Source of the DNA: Hyphobacterium marinum
GTDB taxonomy: Bacteria > Pseudomonadota > Alphaproteobacteria > Caulobacterales > Maricaulaceae
Length of the DNA: 64,000 bases
Reading direction: 5' to 3'
Assembly (NCBI RefSeq): GCF_036330325.1
Contig: NZ_JAZDRO010000003.1
Location: 1-64,000 of the forward strand
Below the pieces are notes generated by a model. The model did not search any database, was not told the DNA's origin, and saw only the letters and a program-made list of their open reading frames with translations. Numbering within the stretch: position 1 is the stretch's first letter; each line of letters begins with the position of its first letter. Of this stretch, positions 34,554 through 42,523 are shown piece by piece. The translations under genes were made by a program, and so were the position numbers.

Positions 34554-35408
34554 ATGACCAAGCTCATCCTCCTTGTTGATGGCTCGCCCTATGGCGAGAG
34601 CGTTTGCGACCTCGCCGCCTGGGTGGCCGCGAAGACCGATGCCGGGATTGACCTGCTTCACGTGCTGGGGCGGCGCGAAACCGGCAGTGGGCCGTCCAAC
34701 CTATCCGGTTCTCTGGGGCTCGGTGCGAAACGGGCCCTGCTCGACAAGCTGGCCGCCCATGACGAAGAGCGGGCCCGACTGGCCAAGGAGCGCGGCCGCG
34801 CCATTCTCGAAGGCGCACGCGAGCGCCTGTCGGCAGCCGGCGTGTCAAACGTGACGGAACGCCTGCGCCATGGCGATCTGATCGAGGCAGTCCGCGACGC
34901 CGAACCCGATGCCGATCTCATCGTGCTGGGCAAGCGCGGCGAAGGCGCGGATTTCGCCTCCAGCCATCTCGGGTCCAATCTCGAACGCATCGTCCGGGCC
35001 GCGAAAAAACCGGTCCTGGTGGCGTCCCGGTCCATTCCGCCCATGAAGCGTGCGCTGATTGCCTTTGACGGCGGCGAGAGCGTTCGTAAGGCGGTCGATC
35101 ATATCGCGAAGGGCCGGCTTTTCCGGGACATGCCCATCGACCTGTTGATGGCGGGCGAACCCCGCAGCGGTGCCCAGGCGGCGTTCGATGCTGCAGCAAA
35201 TACGCTGGAACAGGCCGGAAAAACCGTGACCCAGGTGCGCCGGAGCGGTGAGCCGGAAGACGCCATCACCGATCATGTGGAGGCCCACGGAAGCTCGATC
35301 CTGGTCATGGGGGCCTATGGCCACGCACGCATCCGCACGCTGATCATCGGCAGCACCACGACCTCCATGATCCGCAAATGCCGGATCCCGGTCATGCTCT
35401 TCCGCTAG
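34554..35408 (+). CDS. Universal stress protein, two tandem UspA domains
   Basis: A 284-residue protein of two Usp folds: residues 1-155 (LILLVDGSPYGESVCDLAAW, LIVLGKRGEGADFASSHLGS) and about 160-284 (RALIAFDGGESVRKAV, ending ILVMGAYGHARIRTLIIGST). The second has the G-x2-G-x9-G-S/T-like ATP-binding pattern. It is ten bases behind the SulP transporter, a pairing seen in other bacteria, suggesting a stress or regulatory role for the transporter. Confidence 0.88.
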   Translation: MTKLILLVDGSPYGESVCDLAAWVAAKTDAGIDLLHVLGRRETGSGPSNLSGSLGLGAKRALLDKLAAHDEERARLAKERGRAILEGARERLSAAGVSNVTERLRHGDLIEAVRDAEPDADLIVLGKRGEGADFASSHLGSNLERIVRAAKKPVLVASRSIPPMKRALIAFDGGESVRKAVDHIAKGRLFRDMPIDLLMAGEPRSGAQAAFDAAANTLEQAGKTVTQVRRSGEPEDAITDHVEAHGSSILVMGAYGHARIRTLIIGSTTTSMIRKCRIPVMLFR

Positions 35409-35414
35409 CGGGCG

Positions 35415-35816
35415 TCAGCGCGCGGCGTTGAACGCCGCTGCTGCCTGCACAAGGGCCTTGAACGCCTCCGGGTCCAGCGTGTCGCCTTCGCGAATATCAA
35501 TCGCGCGGCGTTGCTTGCCTCCGAGGGACGAATTGAACAGGCCCGCCGGATCATCGAGCGCGGCACCATTGGCGAAGGTCAGCTTCACCTTCCCGGTATA
35601 GGTCTCGCCGGTGCAGAGGATGCCGTCCTTCTCCCAAACCGGCACGCCGGCCGGATTGGTCGGCTTGCGCCATTTCACGGCTTCCGTGACGTCCTGCAAG
35701 GCCTCGTGGATCAGCGCACGGACTTTGGCCAGCACATCGCGGCGCCAGTCACCGAGCGAGGCGATCTTGGCGTCGATTTCCTCTGCAGCAGATTTTCCCG
35801 ATTGCGGGTCACTCAT
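35415..35816 (-). CDS. DUF1801 domain protein
   Basis: A 133-residue small protein matching DUF1801 (YdhG-like): VRALIHEALQDVTEAVKWRKPTNPAGVPVWEKDG, quoted only in part here, is the recognisable core (EAVKWRKPTNP), followed by KVKLTFANGAAL and a C-terminal GKQRRAIDI. Some relatives have been described as frataxin-like iron chaperones, but the function is unproven. It stands between convergent UspA (six bases) and the PYROXD2-like gene (18 bases), with which it may be cotranscribed. Confidence 0.8.
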   Translation of the reverse strand: MSDPQSGKSAAEEIDAKIASLGDWRRDVLAKVRALIHEALQDVTEAVKWRKPTNPAGVPVWEKDGILCTGETYTGKVKLTFANGAALDDPAGLFNSSLGGKQRRAIDIREGDTLDPEAFKALVQAAAAFNAAR

Positions 35817-35834
35817 CAGACATCGCCCCCTTCG

Positions 35835-37436
35835 TCATCGCCTCAGCCTCACATCCTTCAGCACTTCCCGCGCCGCATTATGCCCCGGTGCGCCAGTGAC
35901 GCCACCGCCGGGATGCGTGCCGGAGCCGCACTGGTAGAGCCCCCTCACCGGTGTGCGGTAATTCCCGTGCCCGAGAACAGGCCGCGCCGAGAAGAGCTGA
36001 TCGAGCGAGAGCGCGCCGTGAAAGATGTCCCCGCCGACGAGGCCGAATTCACGTTCGAGATCGGCCGGTGACAGCGCTGCATAGCCCAGCACCGAGTCCG
36101 CGAACCCCGGCGCATGCCGGTCGACGGTCGCGATCATCAGCTGAGCGACCTCGTCGCGGTGGTTGTCCCAGTTGCGTTCGCCGGACAGGACCGGTTCGAC
36201 ATGCTGGCAGAAGAGGCTGGCGACGTGTTGGCCGTCCGGCGCGAGCGTGTCGTCCAGCGTTGAGGGGATCAGCATTTCCACGATGGGGTCTTTGGACCAG
36301 CCGTCGCGGCGCGCATCCATATAGGCGCGATCCATGTAGGCAAGGCTGGGGGCCATGATGATCCCTGCGGTCAGGTGATCGCCCTCACCCGGCAGGTCGG
36401 TGAAGCTGGGCAAGCGGTCGAGCGCGACATTCATCCGGAATGTCCCTGATCCGTTGCGATAGCGTCCGACCCGTTCGCGGAAGTCATCGGGCTGGTGGGC
36501 CGCATCGACCAGGCGACCGAAGAGGAGCGACGGGTTGAGATTGGAGACAACGCGCCCTGCCCGGTGTTCGCGCCCGTCCTCGGTCACGACACCGACCGCT
36601 CTTCCGCCCTCGACGATGACGTTGTCCACGCCAGCCCCGATCTTGATCGTGACGCCGCGCTCGCGGCAGCTCGCCGCCATCGCCTGAGTGATCGCGCCCA
36701 TCCCGCCGATGGCATGACCCCAACCACCCTTCTTGCCGTTCACCTCGCCAAAGACGTGGTGGAGGAGGACATAGGCCGAACCCGGCGTGTAGGGGCTGGC
36801 GAAATTGCCGACGACGCTGTCAAAGCCGAAGAGTGCCTTGACCGGATCGCTCTCGAACCAAAAGTCGAGCCAGTCCCCGGCCGACTTGGTGAAGAGGTCG
36901 AGCGTGTCCCGGCGCGCTTCCAGCGAGAGGTTGCCCAGCCTGCGTCCAATGCTGGCCGACTTGAGAAGTTCGGGAATGGCTGCGGCGAGTCCGCCCTCGG
37001 TCATGTTCGGCGGCGTTTCCAGGACCAGCGCGCGCAGCGTGTCGGCAACCGCTTCAAGGCGGCGCTCATACTCGGGCAGGCGTTCAGCGTCGCGTTTGGA
37101 GAAGCGCGCGACCTCGGCCTGCGTCCGCCCCTCCCCGGCCAGCAGATAATCGCCGCCGAGCGGCAGAAAATTCGAGACCTTGCGCTCGACAATCCTCAGC
37201 CCATGCCGAGGCAAGTCGAGGTCGGCGATGATTTTCGGATTGAGCAGCGAGACCGTGTAGGAACAGGTCGAGTTGCGGAATCCGGGATGGAATTCCTCGG
37301 TGACGGCGGCCCCGCCAACGACGCCCCGTCGTTCCAACACGAGAACATCCAGCCCGGCTTCGGCGAGATAGGCCGCACAGACGAGGCCGTTATGCCCGCC
37401 GCCAATGACGATAATGTCGTGCCGGGCCGCAGTCAT
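35835..37436 (-). CDS. FAD-dependent oxidoreductase, PYROXD2/phytoene-desaturase-like
   Basis: A 533-residue flavoprotein with N-terminal dinucleotide fold VIGGGHNGLVCAAYLAEAG and the second FAD-contacting segment LERRGVVGGAAVTEEFHPGF; the C-terminal FAD motif is YQCGSGTHPGGGVTGAPGHN. Overall layout fits the PYROXD2 group within the phytoene dehydrogenase family; no carotenoid genes are nearby, so a carotenoid role is not supported. Substrate unknown. Monocistronic or paired with DUF1801. The 202-base gap upstream contains a GCGGG/CCCGC hairpin near 37561. Confidence 0.87.
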   Translation of the reverse strand: MTAARHDIIVIGGGHNGLVCAAYLAEAGLDVLVLERRGVVGGAAVTEEFHPGFRNSTCSYTVSLLNPKIIADLDLPRHGLRIVERKVSNFLPLGGDYLLAGEGRTQAEVARFSKRDAERLPEYERRLEAVADTLRALVLETPPNMTEGGLAAAIPELLKSASIGRRLGNLSLEARRDTLDLFTKSAGDWLDFWFESDPVKALFGFDSVVGNFASPYTPGSAYVLLHHVFGEVNGKKGGWGHAIGGMGAITQAMAASCRERGVTIKIGAGVDNVIVEGGRAVGVVTEDGREHRAGRVVSNLNPSLLFGRLVDAAHQPDDFRERVGRYRNGSGTFRMNVALDRLPSFTDLPGEGDHLTAGIIMAPSLAYMDRAYMDARRDGWSKDPIVEMLIPSTLDDTLAPDGQHVASLFCQHVEPVLSGERNWDNHRDEVAQLMIATVDRHAPGFADSVLGYAALSPADLEREFGLVGGDIFHGALSLDQLFSARPVLGHGNYRTPVRGLYQCGSGTHPGGGVTGAPGHNAAREVLKDVRLRR

Positions 37437-37638
37437 GAAGGTCTCCGCCGAGTCACGCGTAAAGTCCGTGGCCGGACGCTTTCATCTCCGCCAGTCCACG
37501 TCCAGTGGTGAGCGGGATCAATTCCCAACATGACAGGCGTGTAATCTTCAATGCGATTGCGCGGGGCTGATCCCGCCCATAGGGTCGCGGTCGCTGTCTG
37601 AACGACCGGACCTATTCAATCCGAGGTGCTTAAAAACC

Positions 37639-40600
37639 ATGTCCAGAATTACGAGCCTGCTCGCTGCGAGCCTTCTCATTGCCGTACCCGCCAACGCCCA
37701 GGACGCCGAAATGGCGGACGCGGGTGAAGAGGCCGAAGCCGAAGAATCGACCGAGTGGGATGTCAGCGCCCCGCCCATACCAACGCGCGAAATTTCCATT
37801 GATGTACGCGAAGGCACCTGGATGAGCCTCGATGTCAGCCCGGACGGGCAGACCATCGCCTTCGACCTGCTCGGTGACATCTACACCATCCCGATGTCCG
37901 GCGGTGAAGCGACGAATATCGCCTCGGGCATGGCCTGGGAAATCCAGCCGCGATTCTCCCCGGATGGCTCGATGATCGCCTTCACCAGCGACCGCGCGGG
38001 CGGCGACAATATCTGGGTGATGAACACTGATGGCAGCGATCCGCGCCAAGTGAGCGACGAGAGCTTCCGCTTGCTGAACAACCCGACCTGGCACCCGAGT
38101 GGCGAATACATCGCGGCGCGCAAGCACTACACCACGTCGCGCTCGGCCGGCACCGGCGAGATCTGGATGTATCACATCACCGGTGGCGGTGGTGTTGCGC
38201 TGGTCGAACGTCCCAATCCGGCCTTCCAGAAGGAGCTGGGCGAGCCGATGTTCTCAGCTGATGGACGCTACGTCTATTACACCCAGAACATCACCTCGGG
38301 TAACACCTTCATCTACGCACAGGATTCCAACACCGACCTGTTCAACATCCTGCGCTATGAGCTGGAGACCGGCGAGACCGAAACCGCCGTGTCGGGTGCG
38401 GGTGGTGCGGTGCGTCCTGCCCCCTCGCCTGATGGCCGCATGATCGCCTTCGTGCGCCGGGACCGGATGCAGTCCCAGCTGTGGGTCAAGGATCTGAATT
38501 CGGGTGAAGAGCGTGTGCTCGTCGATGCCATCGACCGTGACAACCAGGAAAGCTGGGGCGTCACCGGCATGTATCCGAACATGGACTGGACGCCGGATTC
38601 GGCCTCCATCGTCTATTGGGCCGATGGCGGCATCCATCGCGTCAATGTCGCGGATGGCACGATCACCGACATTCCGTTCCACGTCACCGACACGCGCACG
38701 GTTGCCGATCCGCCGCGCCCGCAGGTCGATGTCGCACCGGACACTTTCCAGACGCAGATGCCACGCTTCGCGCAAGTCTCGCCCGATGGCTCGCGCGTGG
38801 TGTTTGAATCGCTGGGCCGTCTCTATGTGATGAATGCGTCGGGCGGCACGCCGCAGCGCCTGACCCGCTCGAACAGTGACGAGCGCGAATTCTTCCCGTC
38901 CTGGTCGCGCGATGGCTCCCAGATCGTCTTTGTGACCTGGAGCGATGCCGAGCTTGGCTCGATCCGGACCGTGTCGGCTCGCGGCGGCAATTCCCGCGCC
39001 GTCACGAGTGATCCCGGACATTATCGCCGTCCGCAATTCTCGCCCGATGGCCGGACCATCGTCTTCGAGAAGGATTCGGGCGGCTTCCTGACGTCGCGGC
39101 TCTGGTCGGAAACGACGGGCATTTATTCGATCCCGGCTTCAGGAGGCGAGATGGAACGCATTCTCGCCTCGGGCGATGAACCGCATTTCGGTGCCAGCAA
39201 TGACCGGGTTTTCCTGACCGTCTTCGAAGACAATCTGCGTCAGCTGATCAGCGTCGACATGAGCGGCGGAGACCGCCGCGTCCACGTGACCGCCGACATG
39301 GTGGCCGATTATCTGGTTTCGCCGGATGGCCGCTACGTCGCTTTCCGCGAAAACTACGACGCCTATGTCATGCCCATGCCGCCAGGACCGCAATCGGTCG
39401 GGGCCGGCATGTCGGCGTCGGCCTGGCCGGTGACCGAAGCGAGCCTGAATGGCGCGACCTTCCTGTCATGGTCGCACGACTCCGCTCAGCTGAACTGGAC
39501 GATGGGGCCGACGCTCTACTCGGCCCGCGTGGCGGACATGCTGCCCTCCCGTCCGGTTCCCGAAGGCGCGGAAGGCTACGCCCCGCCCGAAACCGGCGTG
39601 TCGCTGTCGATAACCGTCGAAACGGCGCGCCCGACAGGCATGGTCGCTCTGACCGGGGCCCGCATCATCACCATGGCCGACGAGGACGGTGGCGTGATCG
39701 AGGACGGCGTCGTGGTCGTCAACGGCAACCGCATCATGGCGGTCGGGGCGCGCGATGCGGTCGAGATCCCCGCCGGTGCTGAAACCGTCGATCTTGCCGG
39801 CCGGACCATCATCCCGGGCCTGATCGATGCCCACGCCCATGGACCGCAAGGGACGGACGGGATCATCCCGCAGGAAAACTGGTCGACGCTCGCGCACCTG
39901 GCTTTCGGCGTGACGACGATCTTTGATCCGTCCAGCAGTGCCGGCCATATATTCGTCGCTAGTGAGTACCAGCGCGCCGGGCTTCAGTTGCAGCCGCGGA
40001 CCTATTCCACCGGTGAAGTGGTCTACGGCGCCCACGCGCCGGGTTTCTTCGCCCGCATCGATGACGAAAGCGATGCCCGCGAACACGTCTTCCGCCTGGC
40101 GGCCCAGGGCGCGCATGGCATCAAGAACTACAACCAGCCCCGGCGTGACCAGCGTCAGCAGGTCGTGGCGGCTTCCCATGAGGCCGGCGTCATTGTCGTG
40201 GCCGAAGGTGGTGCAAACTATCACATGGACATGTCCATGGTCGCAGACGGCAATACGTCCATCGAACACAACCTGCCGGTCAGCATGATCTATGAGGACG
40301 TGTTGTCGATGTTCTCCCAGACCCAGGTCGCCTATAACCCGACCATCGTCGTGACCTACGGCGGTCTGGCCGGTGACCCCTACTGGCGGGCCCACATGAA
40401 TGTCTGGGAACACCCCATCCTGTCGCGCCACGTGCCGCCCAATCAATTGGCCGGGACGGTCCGGCGCCCCATCGCCCCCGAGCATAACTATGTGGATGAC
40501 GAAAATGCCGTGACGGCCCTGATGCTCGCGGACCGCGGTGTGACGATGGCAATTGGTGCGCACGGTCAGCAGGAAGGCCTCGCAGCACACTGGGAAATCT

Positions 40601-40872
40601 GGTCGCTGGCCCGGGGTGGTGCCACACCGCTCCAGGCCCTGCGGGCGGCCACGATTGCACCGGCGCGCCATCTCGGCTTTGAGCGGGATCTCGGTTCGAT
40701 CGAGGATGGCAAGCTGGCCGACCTGGTTATCCTGTCAGCCAACCCGCTCGACGACATCCACAATTCCGATGATGTCGAGATGATCATGCTCAATGGCCGG
40801 CTCTACGAGGCGGCCACGATGAACGAGACCGTCACCGGCAACCGCGTCCGCCGGCCCTACTTCTGGGAATAG
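37639..40872 (+). CDS. Large exported protein: TolB-like beta-propeller fused to amidohydrolase
   Basis: A 1077-residue protein with a signal peptide (LLAASLLIAVPANAQD), thus periplasmic or outer-membrane associated. Residues about 50-640 are WD40/PD40-type propeller blades (SPDGQTIAFD, SPDGSMIAFTSD, SPDGRMIAFVRRD, SPDGRTIVFEKD). From about 660 an amidohydrolase domain follows: LTGARIITM, metal site HAHGP in IPGLIDAHAHG, HGIKNY, NYHMDMS, SIEHNLP, and GAHGQQ. Such fusions are annotated as Xaa-Pro/peptide-acting amidohydrolases, but the substrate is unknown. GAGGTGC precedes ATG. It is followed by two hairpins, the second a strong terminator. Confidence 0.88.
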   Translation: MSRITSLLAASLLIAVPANAQDAEMADAGEEAEAEESTEWDVSAPPIPTREISIDVREGTWMSLDVSPDGQTIAFDLLGDIYTIPMSGGEATNIASGMAWEIQPRFSPDGSMIAFTSDRAGGDNIWVMNTDGSDPRQVSDESFRLLNNPTWHPSGEYIAARKHYTTSRSAGTGEIWMYHITGGGGVALVERPNPAFQKELGEPMFSADGRYVYYTQNITSGNTFIYAQDSNTDLFNILRYELETGETETAVSGAGGAVRPAPSPDGRMIAFVRRDRMQSQLWVKDLNSGEERVLVDAIDRDNQESWGVTGMYPNMDWTPDSASIVYWADGGIHRVNVADGTITDIPFHVTDTRTVADPPRPQVDVAPDTFQTQMPRFAQVSPDGSRVVFESLGRLYVMNASGGTPQRLTRSNSDEREFFPSWSRDGSQIVFVTWSDAELGSIRTVSARGGNSRAVTSDPGHYRRPQFSPDGRTIVFEKDSGGFLTSRLWSETTGIYSIPASGGEMERILASGDEPHFGASNDRVFLTVFEDNLRQLISVDMSGGDRRVHVTADMVADYLVSPDGRYVAFRENYDAYVMPMPPGPQSVGAGMSASAWPVTEASLNGATFLSWSHDSAQLNWTMGPTLYSARVADMLPSRPVPEGAEGYAPPETGVSLSITVETARPTGMVALTGARIITMADEDGGVIEDGVVVVNGNRIMAVGARDAVEIPAGAETVDLAGRTIIPGLIDAHAHGPQGTDGIIPQENWSTLAHLAFGVTTIFDPSSSAGHIFVASEYQRAGLQLQPRTYSTGEVVYGAHAPGFFARIDDESDAREHVFRLAAQGAHGIKNYNQPRRDQRQQVVAASHEAGVIVVAEGGANYHMDMSMVADGNTSIEHNLPVSMIYEDVLSMFSQTQVAYNPTIVVTYGGLAGDPYWRAHMNVWEHPILSRHVPPNQLAGTVRRPIAPEHNYVDDENAVTALMLADRGVTMAIGAHGQQEGLAAHWEIWSLARGGATPLQALRAATIAPARHLGFERDLGSIEDGKLADLVILSANPLDDIHNSDDVEMIMLNGRLYEAATMNETVTGNRVRRPYFWE

Positions 40873-40881
40873 ACGCAATTT

Positions 40882-40898
40882 GCCGGAAATTTTCCGGC
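40882..40898. terminator. Palindrome just after the amidohydrolase stop
   Basis: GCCGGAAA-T-TTTCCGGC is a perfect inverted repeat with 8-base arms, 10 bases past the stop codon. It lies 34 bases before the stronger terminator and may protect the mRNA end. Confidence 0.4.
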
Positions 40899-40932
40899 TA
40901 AATCCGAACCATCGCCTTAGCGCGATGATAGG

Positions 40933-40967
40933 CGGCCTCCGGTAGACACACTGCCGGAGGCCGTTTT
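40933..40967 (+). terminator. Rho-independent terminator of the amidohydrolase gene
   Basis: CGGCCTCCGG pairs perfectly with CCGGAGGCCG across an 11-base loop and is followed by TTTT. It separates the amidohydrolase from the ParA-like gene 40 bases on. Confidence 0.85.
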
Positions 40968-41006
40968 CCATCCGGTGCGGCTTCCGAAAACGGGAGTTTC
41001 ACCCCA

Positions 41007-41990
41007 ATGGCCGATCAGAGCGCAGTCCTCGTCTTCGCGTCCCAGAAAGGCGGTTCGGGCAAGACGACATTGTCCGGACACATCGCCGTTGAAGCCGAGC
41101 GGGCCGGCGACGGTCCTGTCGCCCTGATTGACACCGACCCCCAGGGAAGTCTGGCCAAGTGGTGGAATGAACGTTCGGCGGCGCGTCCGGCATTCGCACG
41201 CGTCGCCATCAGCCAGCTCGGTCCCGGGATCGAGCACCTGCAGCGCAACGGCTTTCGCCTGATCGTCATTGACACTCCACCCGCCGTCACCGAGTCGATC
41301 CGGCAAGTCGTTGCGCATGCAGACCTCGTGGTTGCCCCCACGCGCCCCAGCCCGCACGATCTGCGTGCGGTCGGCCCCACGGTCGATATCGCCGACGCCT
41401 ATCGCAAGGCCCTCCTCTTCGTCGTCAACTCCGCAACCGCCCGGGCGCGGATCACGGGCGAAACCGCCGTTGCGCTGTCCCAGCACGGCGTCGTCGCGCC
41501 GGTTACCATCCACCACCGGGTTGATTTTGCTGCTGCCATGATCGACGGGCGAACGGCGAGCGAGGTGCGTCCCGAATCCCGGTCCGCGCAGGAAATTTCG
41601 ACCCTGTGGACCTACATGAAAGGTCAGCTGGCCCGGATCAAGGGACCGCAATCGGGCTGGCAGCCGGTCCGCGACCTCACCACATCCCTTCTCTCGCCCG
41701 CCCTGGCGGAAGACCAATTCGACGACGATGCCGGCGAGGATGATCTCGACCCGGCGCTACTGGTGGATTCCGTCCTGCCCGATCAGTCCCCGACCGGGTC
41801 CGGGGGCGCGCTGCCGCCGATTGAAATACCCTCCCCGTTTCAATCCGGCGCGCGCCCCGCTTTCACACCCCGGCAACCGGCGAACGGGAATTGGGACGGG
41901 ATAGACCGGCGCAAGAGCGACACCGGCCCACCACCCGGCATGCCCGAGCGCCGCCGCGTGTTCGGACGCCGGACTGCCAGCACGCACTAG
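41007..41990 (+). CDS. ParA/MinD-family ATPase with C-terminal extension
   Basis: A 327-residue protein. The deviant Walker A KGGSGKTT is at residues 14-21, the switch region is LIDTDPQGSLAKWW, and VIDTPPAVTES gives Walker B. The ParA fold ends near residue 210; the rest is a Pro/Asp-rich, probably disordered extension ending in a basic stretch (IDRRKSD ... RRRVFGRRT). No parB or parS-like array lies nearby, so it is an orphan positioning ATPase rather than the chromosome-segregation ParA. A small unknown gene follows after 11 bases and may encode its partner. Confidence 0.85.
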   Translation: MADQSAVLVFASQKGGSGKTTLSGHIAVEAERAGDGPVALIDTDPQGSLAKWWNERSAARPAFARVAISQLGPGIEHLQRNGFRLIVIDTPPAVTESIRQVVAHADLVVAPTRPSPHDLRAVGPTVDIADAYRKALLFVVNSATARARITGETAVALSQHGVVAPVTIHHRVDFAAAMIDGRTASEVRPESRSAQEISTLWTYMKGQLARIKGPQSGWQPVRDLTTSLLSPALAEDQFDDDAGEDDLDPALLVDSVLPDQSPTGSGGALPPIEIPSPFQSGARPAFTPRQPANGNWDGIDRRKSDTGPPPGMPERRRVFGRRTASTH

Positions 41991-42001
41991 GGGGCAGAGC
42001 C

Positions 42002-42421
42002 ATGAATGCCGATGGTTTCGCCACGCTGCATGGCGGCATGCTGATGCGAAAGGGCCGTGCCGAACCCTCGGCCCCGTCAACGCTCTCCATGTCACACAAA
42101 TCCGACTCACCGAGCCCGACTGCACCGGGATTTGCCGCCGATCGCCGGGAACCGGATATATCGACACCTGACCGGTCCGCTCGGCTGAAGCTGGGCTCCT
42201 GTGTCGAATCGGCAGACGCCCCCGCTTCGGCAGACGGCGGCGGCCTGCTTACACAAAAGGAGAAGCGCGCGCTGCGTTTTGCCGCCGCCATGCTCGACAC
42301 CAGCGAGGAAGCGCTGATCAACGCTGCGGTTCGTGCGCATCTGGAACGGCTCGCCGCCACGACGCTGCGCCAATGCCCCTGTTTCCTCAAACGCCTGGAG
42401 CGCCCGGACAACGCGGACTGA
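42002..42421 (+). CDS. Hypothetical protein, possible partner of the ParA-like ATPase
   Basis: A 139-residue protein I do not recognise. The N-terminal two thirds are low-complexity and Ser/Pro/Asp-rich. The C-terminal ~55 residues look folded: LLTQKEKRALRFAAAMLDT, then SEEALINAAVRAHLERLA, two helices with a ribbon-helix-helix or small helical-bundle look, followed by a cysteine pair (RQCPCF). GGGGCAG precedes the ATG; an in-frame start 111 bases earlier would overlap the ATPase gene. Close spacing suggests cotranscription with the ATPase; no catalytic motif is seen. Confidence 0.7.
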   Translation: MNADGFATLHGGMLMRKGRAEPSAPSTLSMSHKSDSPSPTAPGFAADRREPDISTPDRSARLKLGSCVESADAPASADGGGLLTQKEKRALRFAAAMLDTSEEALINAAVRAHLERLAATTLRQCPCFLKRLERPDNAD

Positions 42422-42523
42422 CAGCGCGGGTTTGCACACTGCGCCTTCCCCCGCCCGCCCCAACTTGTTTATGCTCGTCCGCGAAACACCCCGCCAAGGT
42501 GGGTGGCTCGTGGGAGATTACAG

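Noticed and set aside
35835..37436. Carotenoid biosynthesis phytoene desaturase
   Set aside because: No other crt gene is near and the sequence layout fits the PYROXD2 branch better.
39466..40671. 401-codon minus-strand frame opposite the amidohydrolase
   Set aside because: Shadow frame; the plus-strand protein has clear domain motifs throughout this stretch.
41007..42421. Chromosomal parAB partition locus
   Set aside because: The second gene lacks ParB motifs and no parS-like palindromes were seen; the ATPase tail also differs from the chromosomal ParA.
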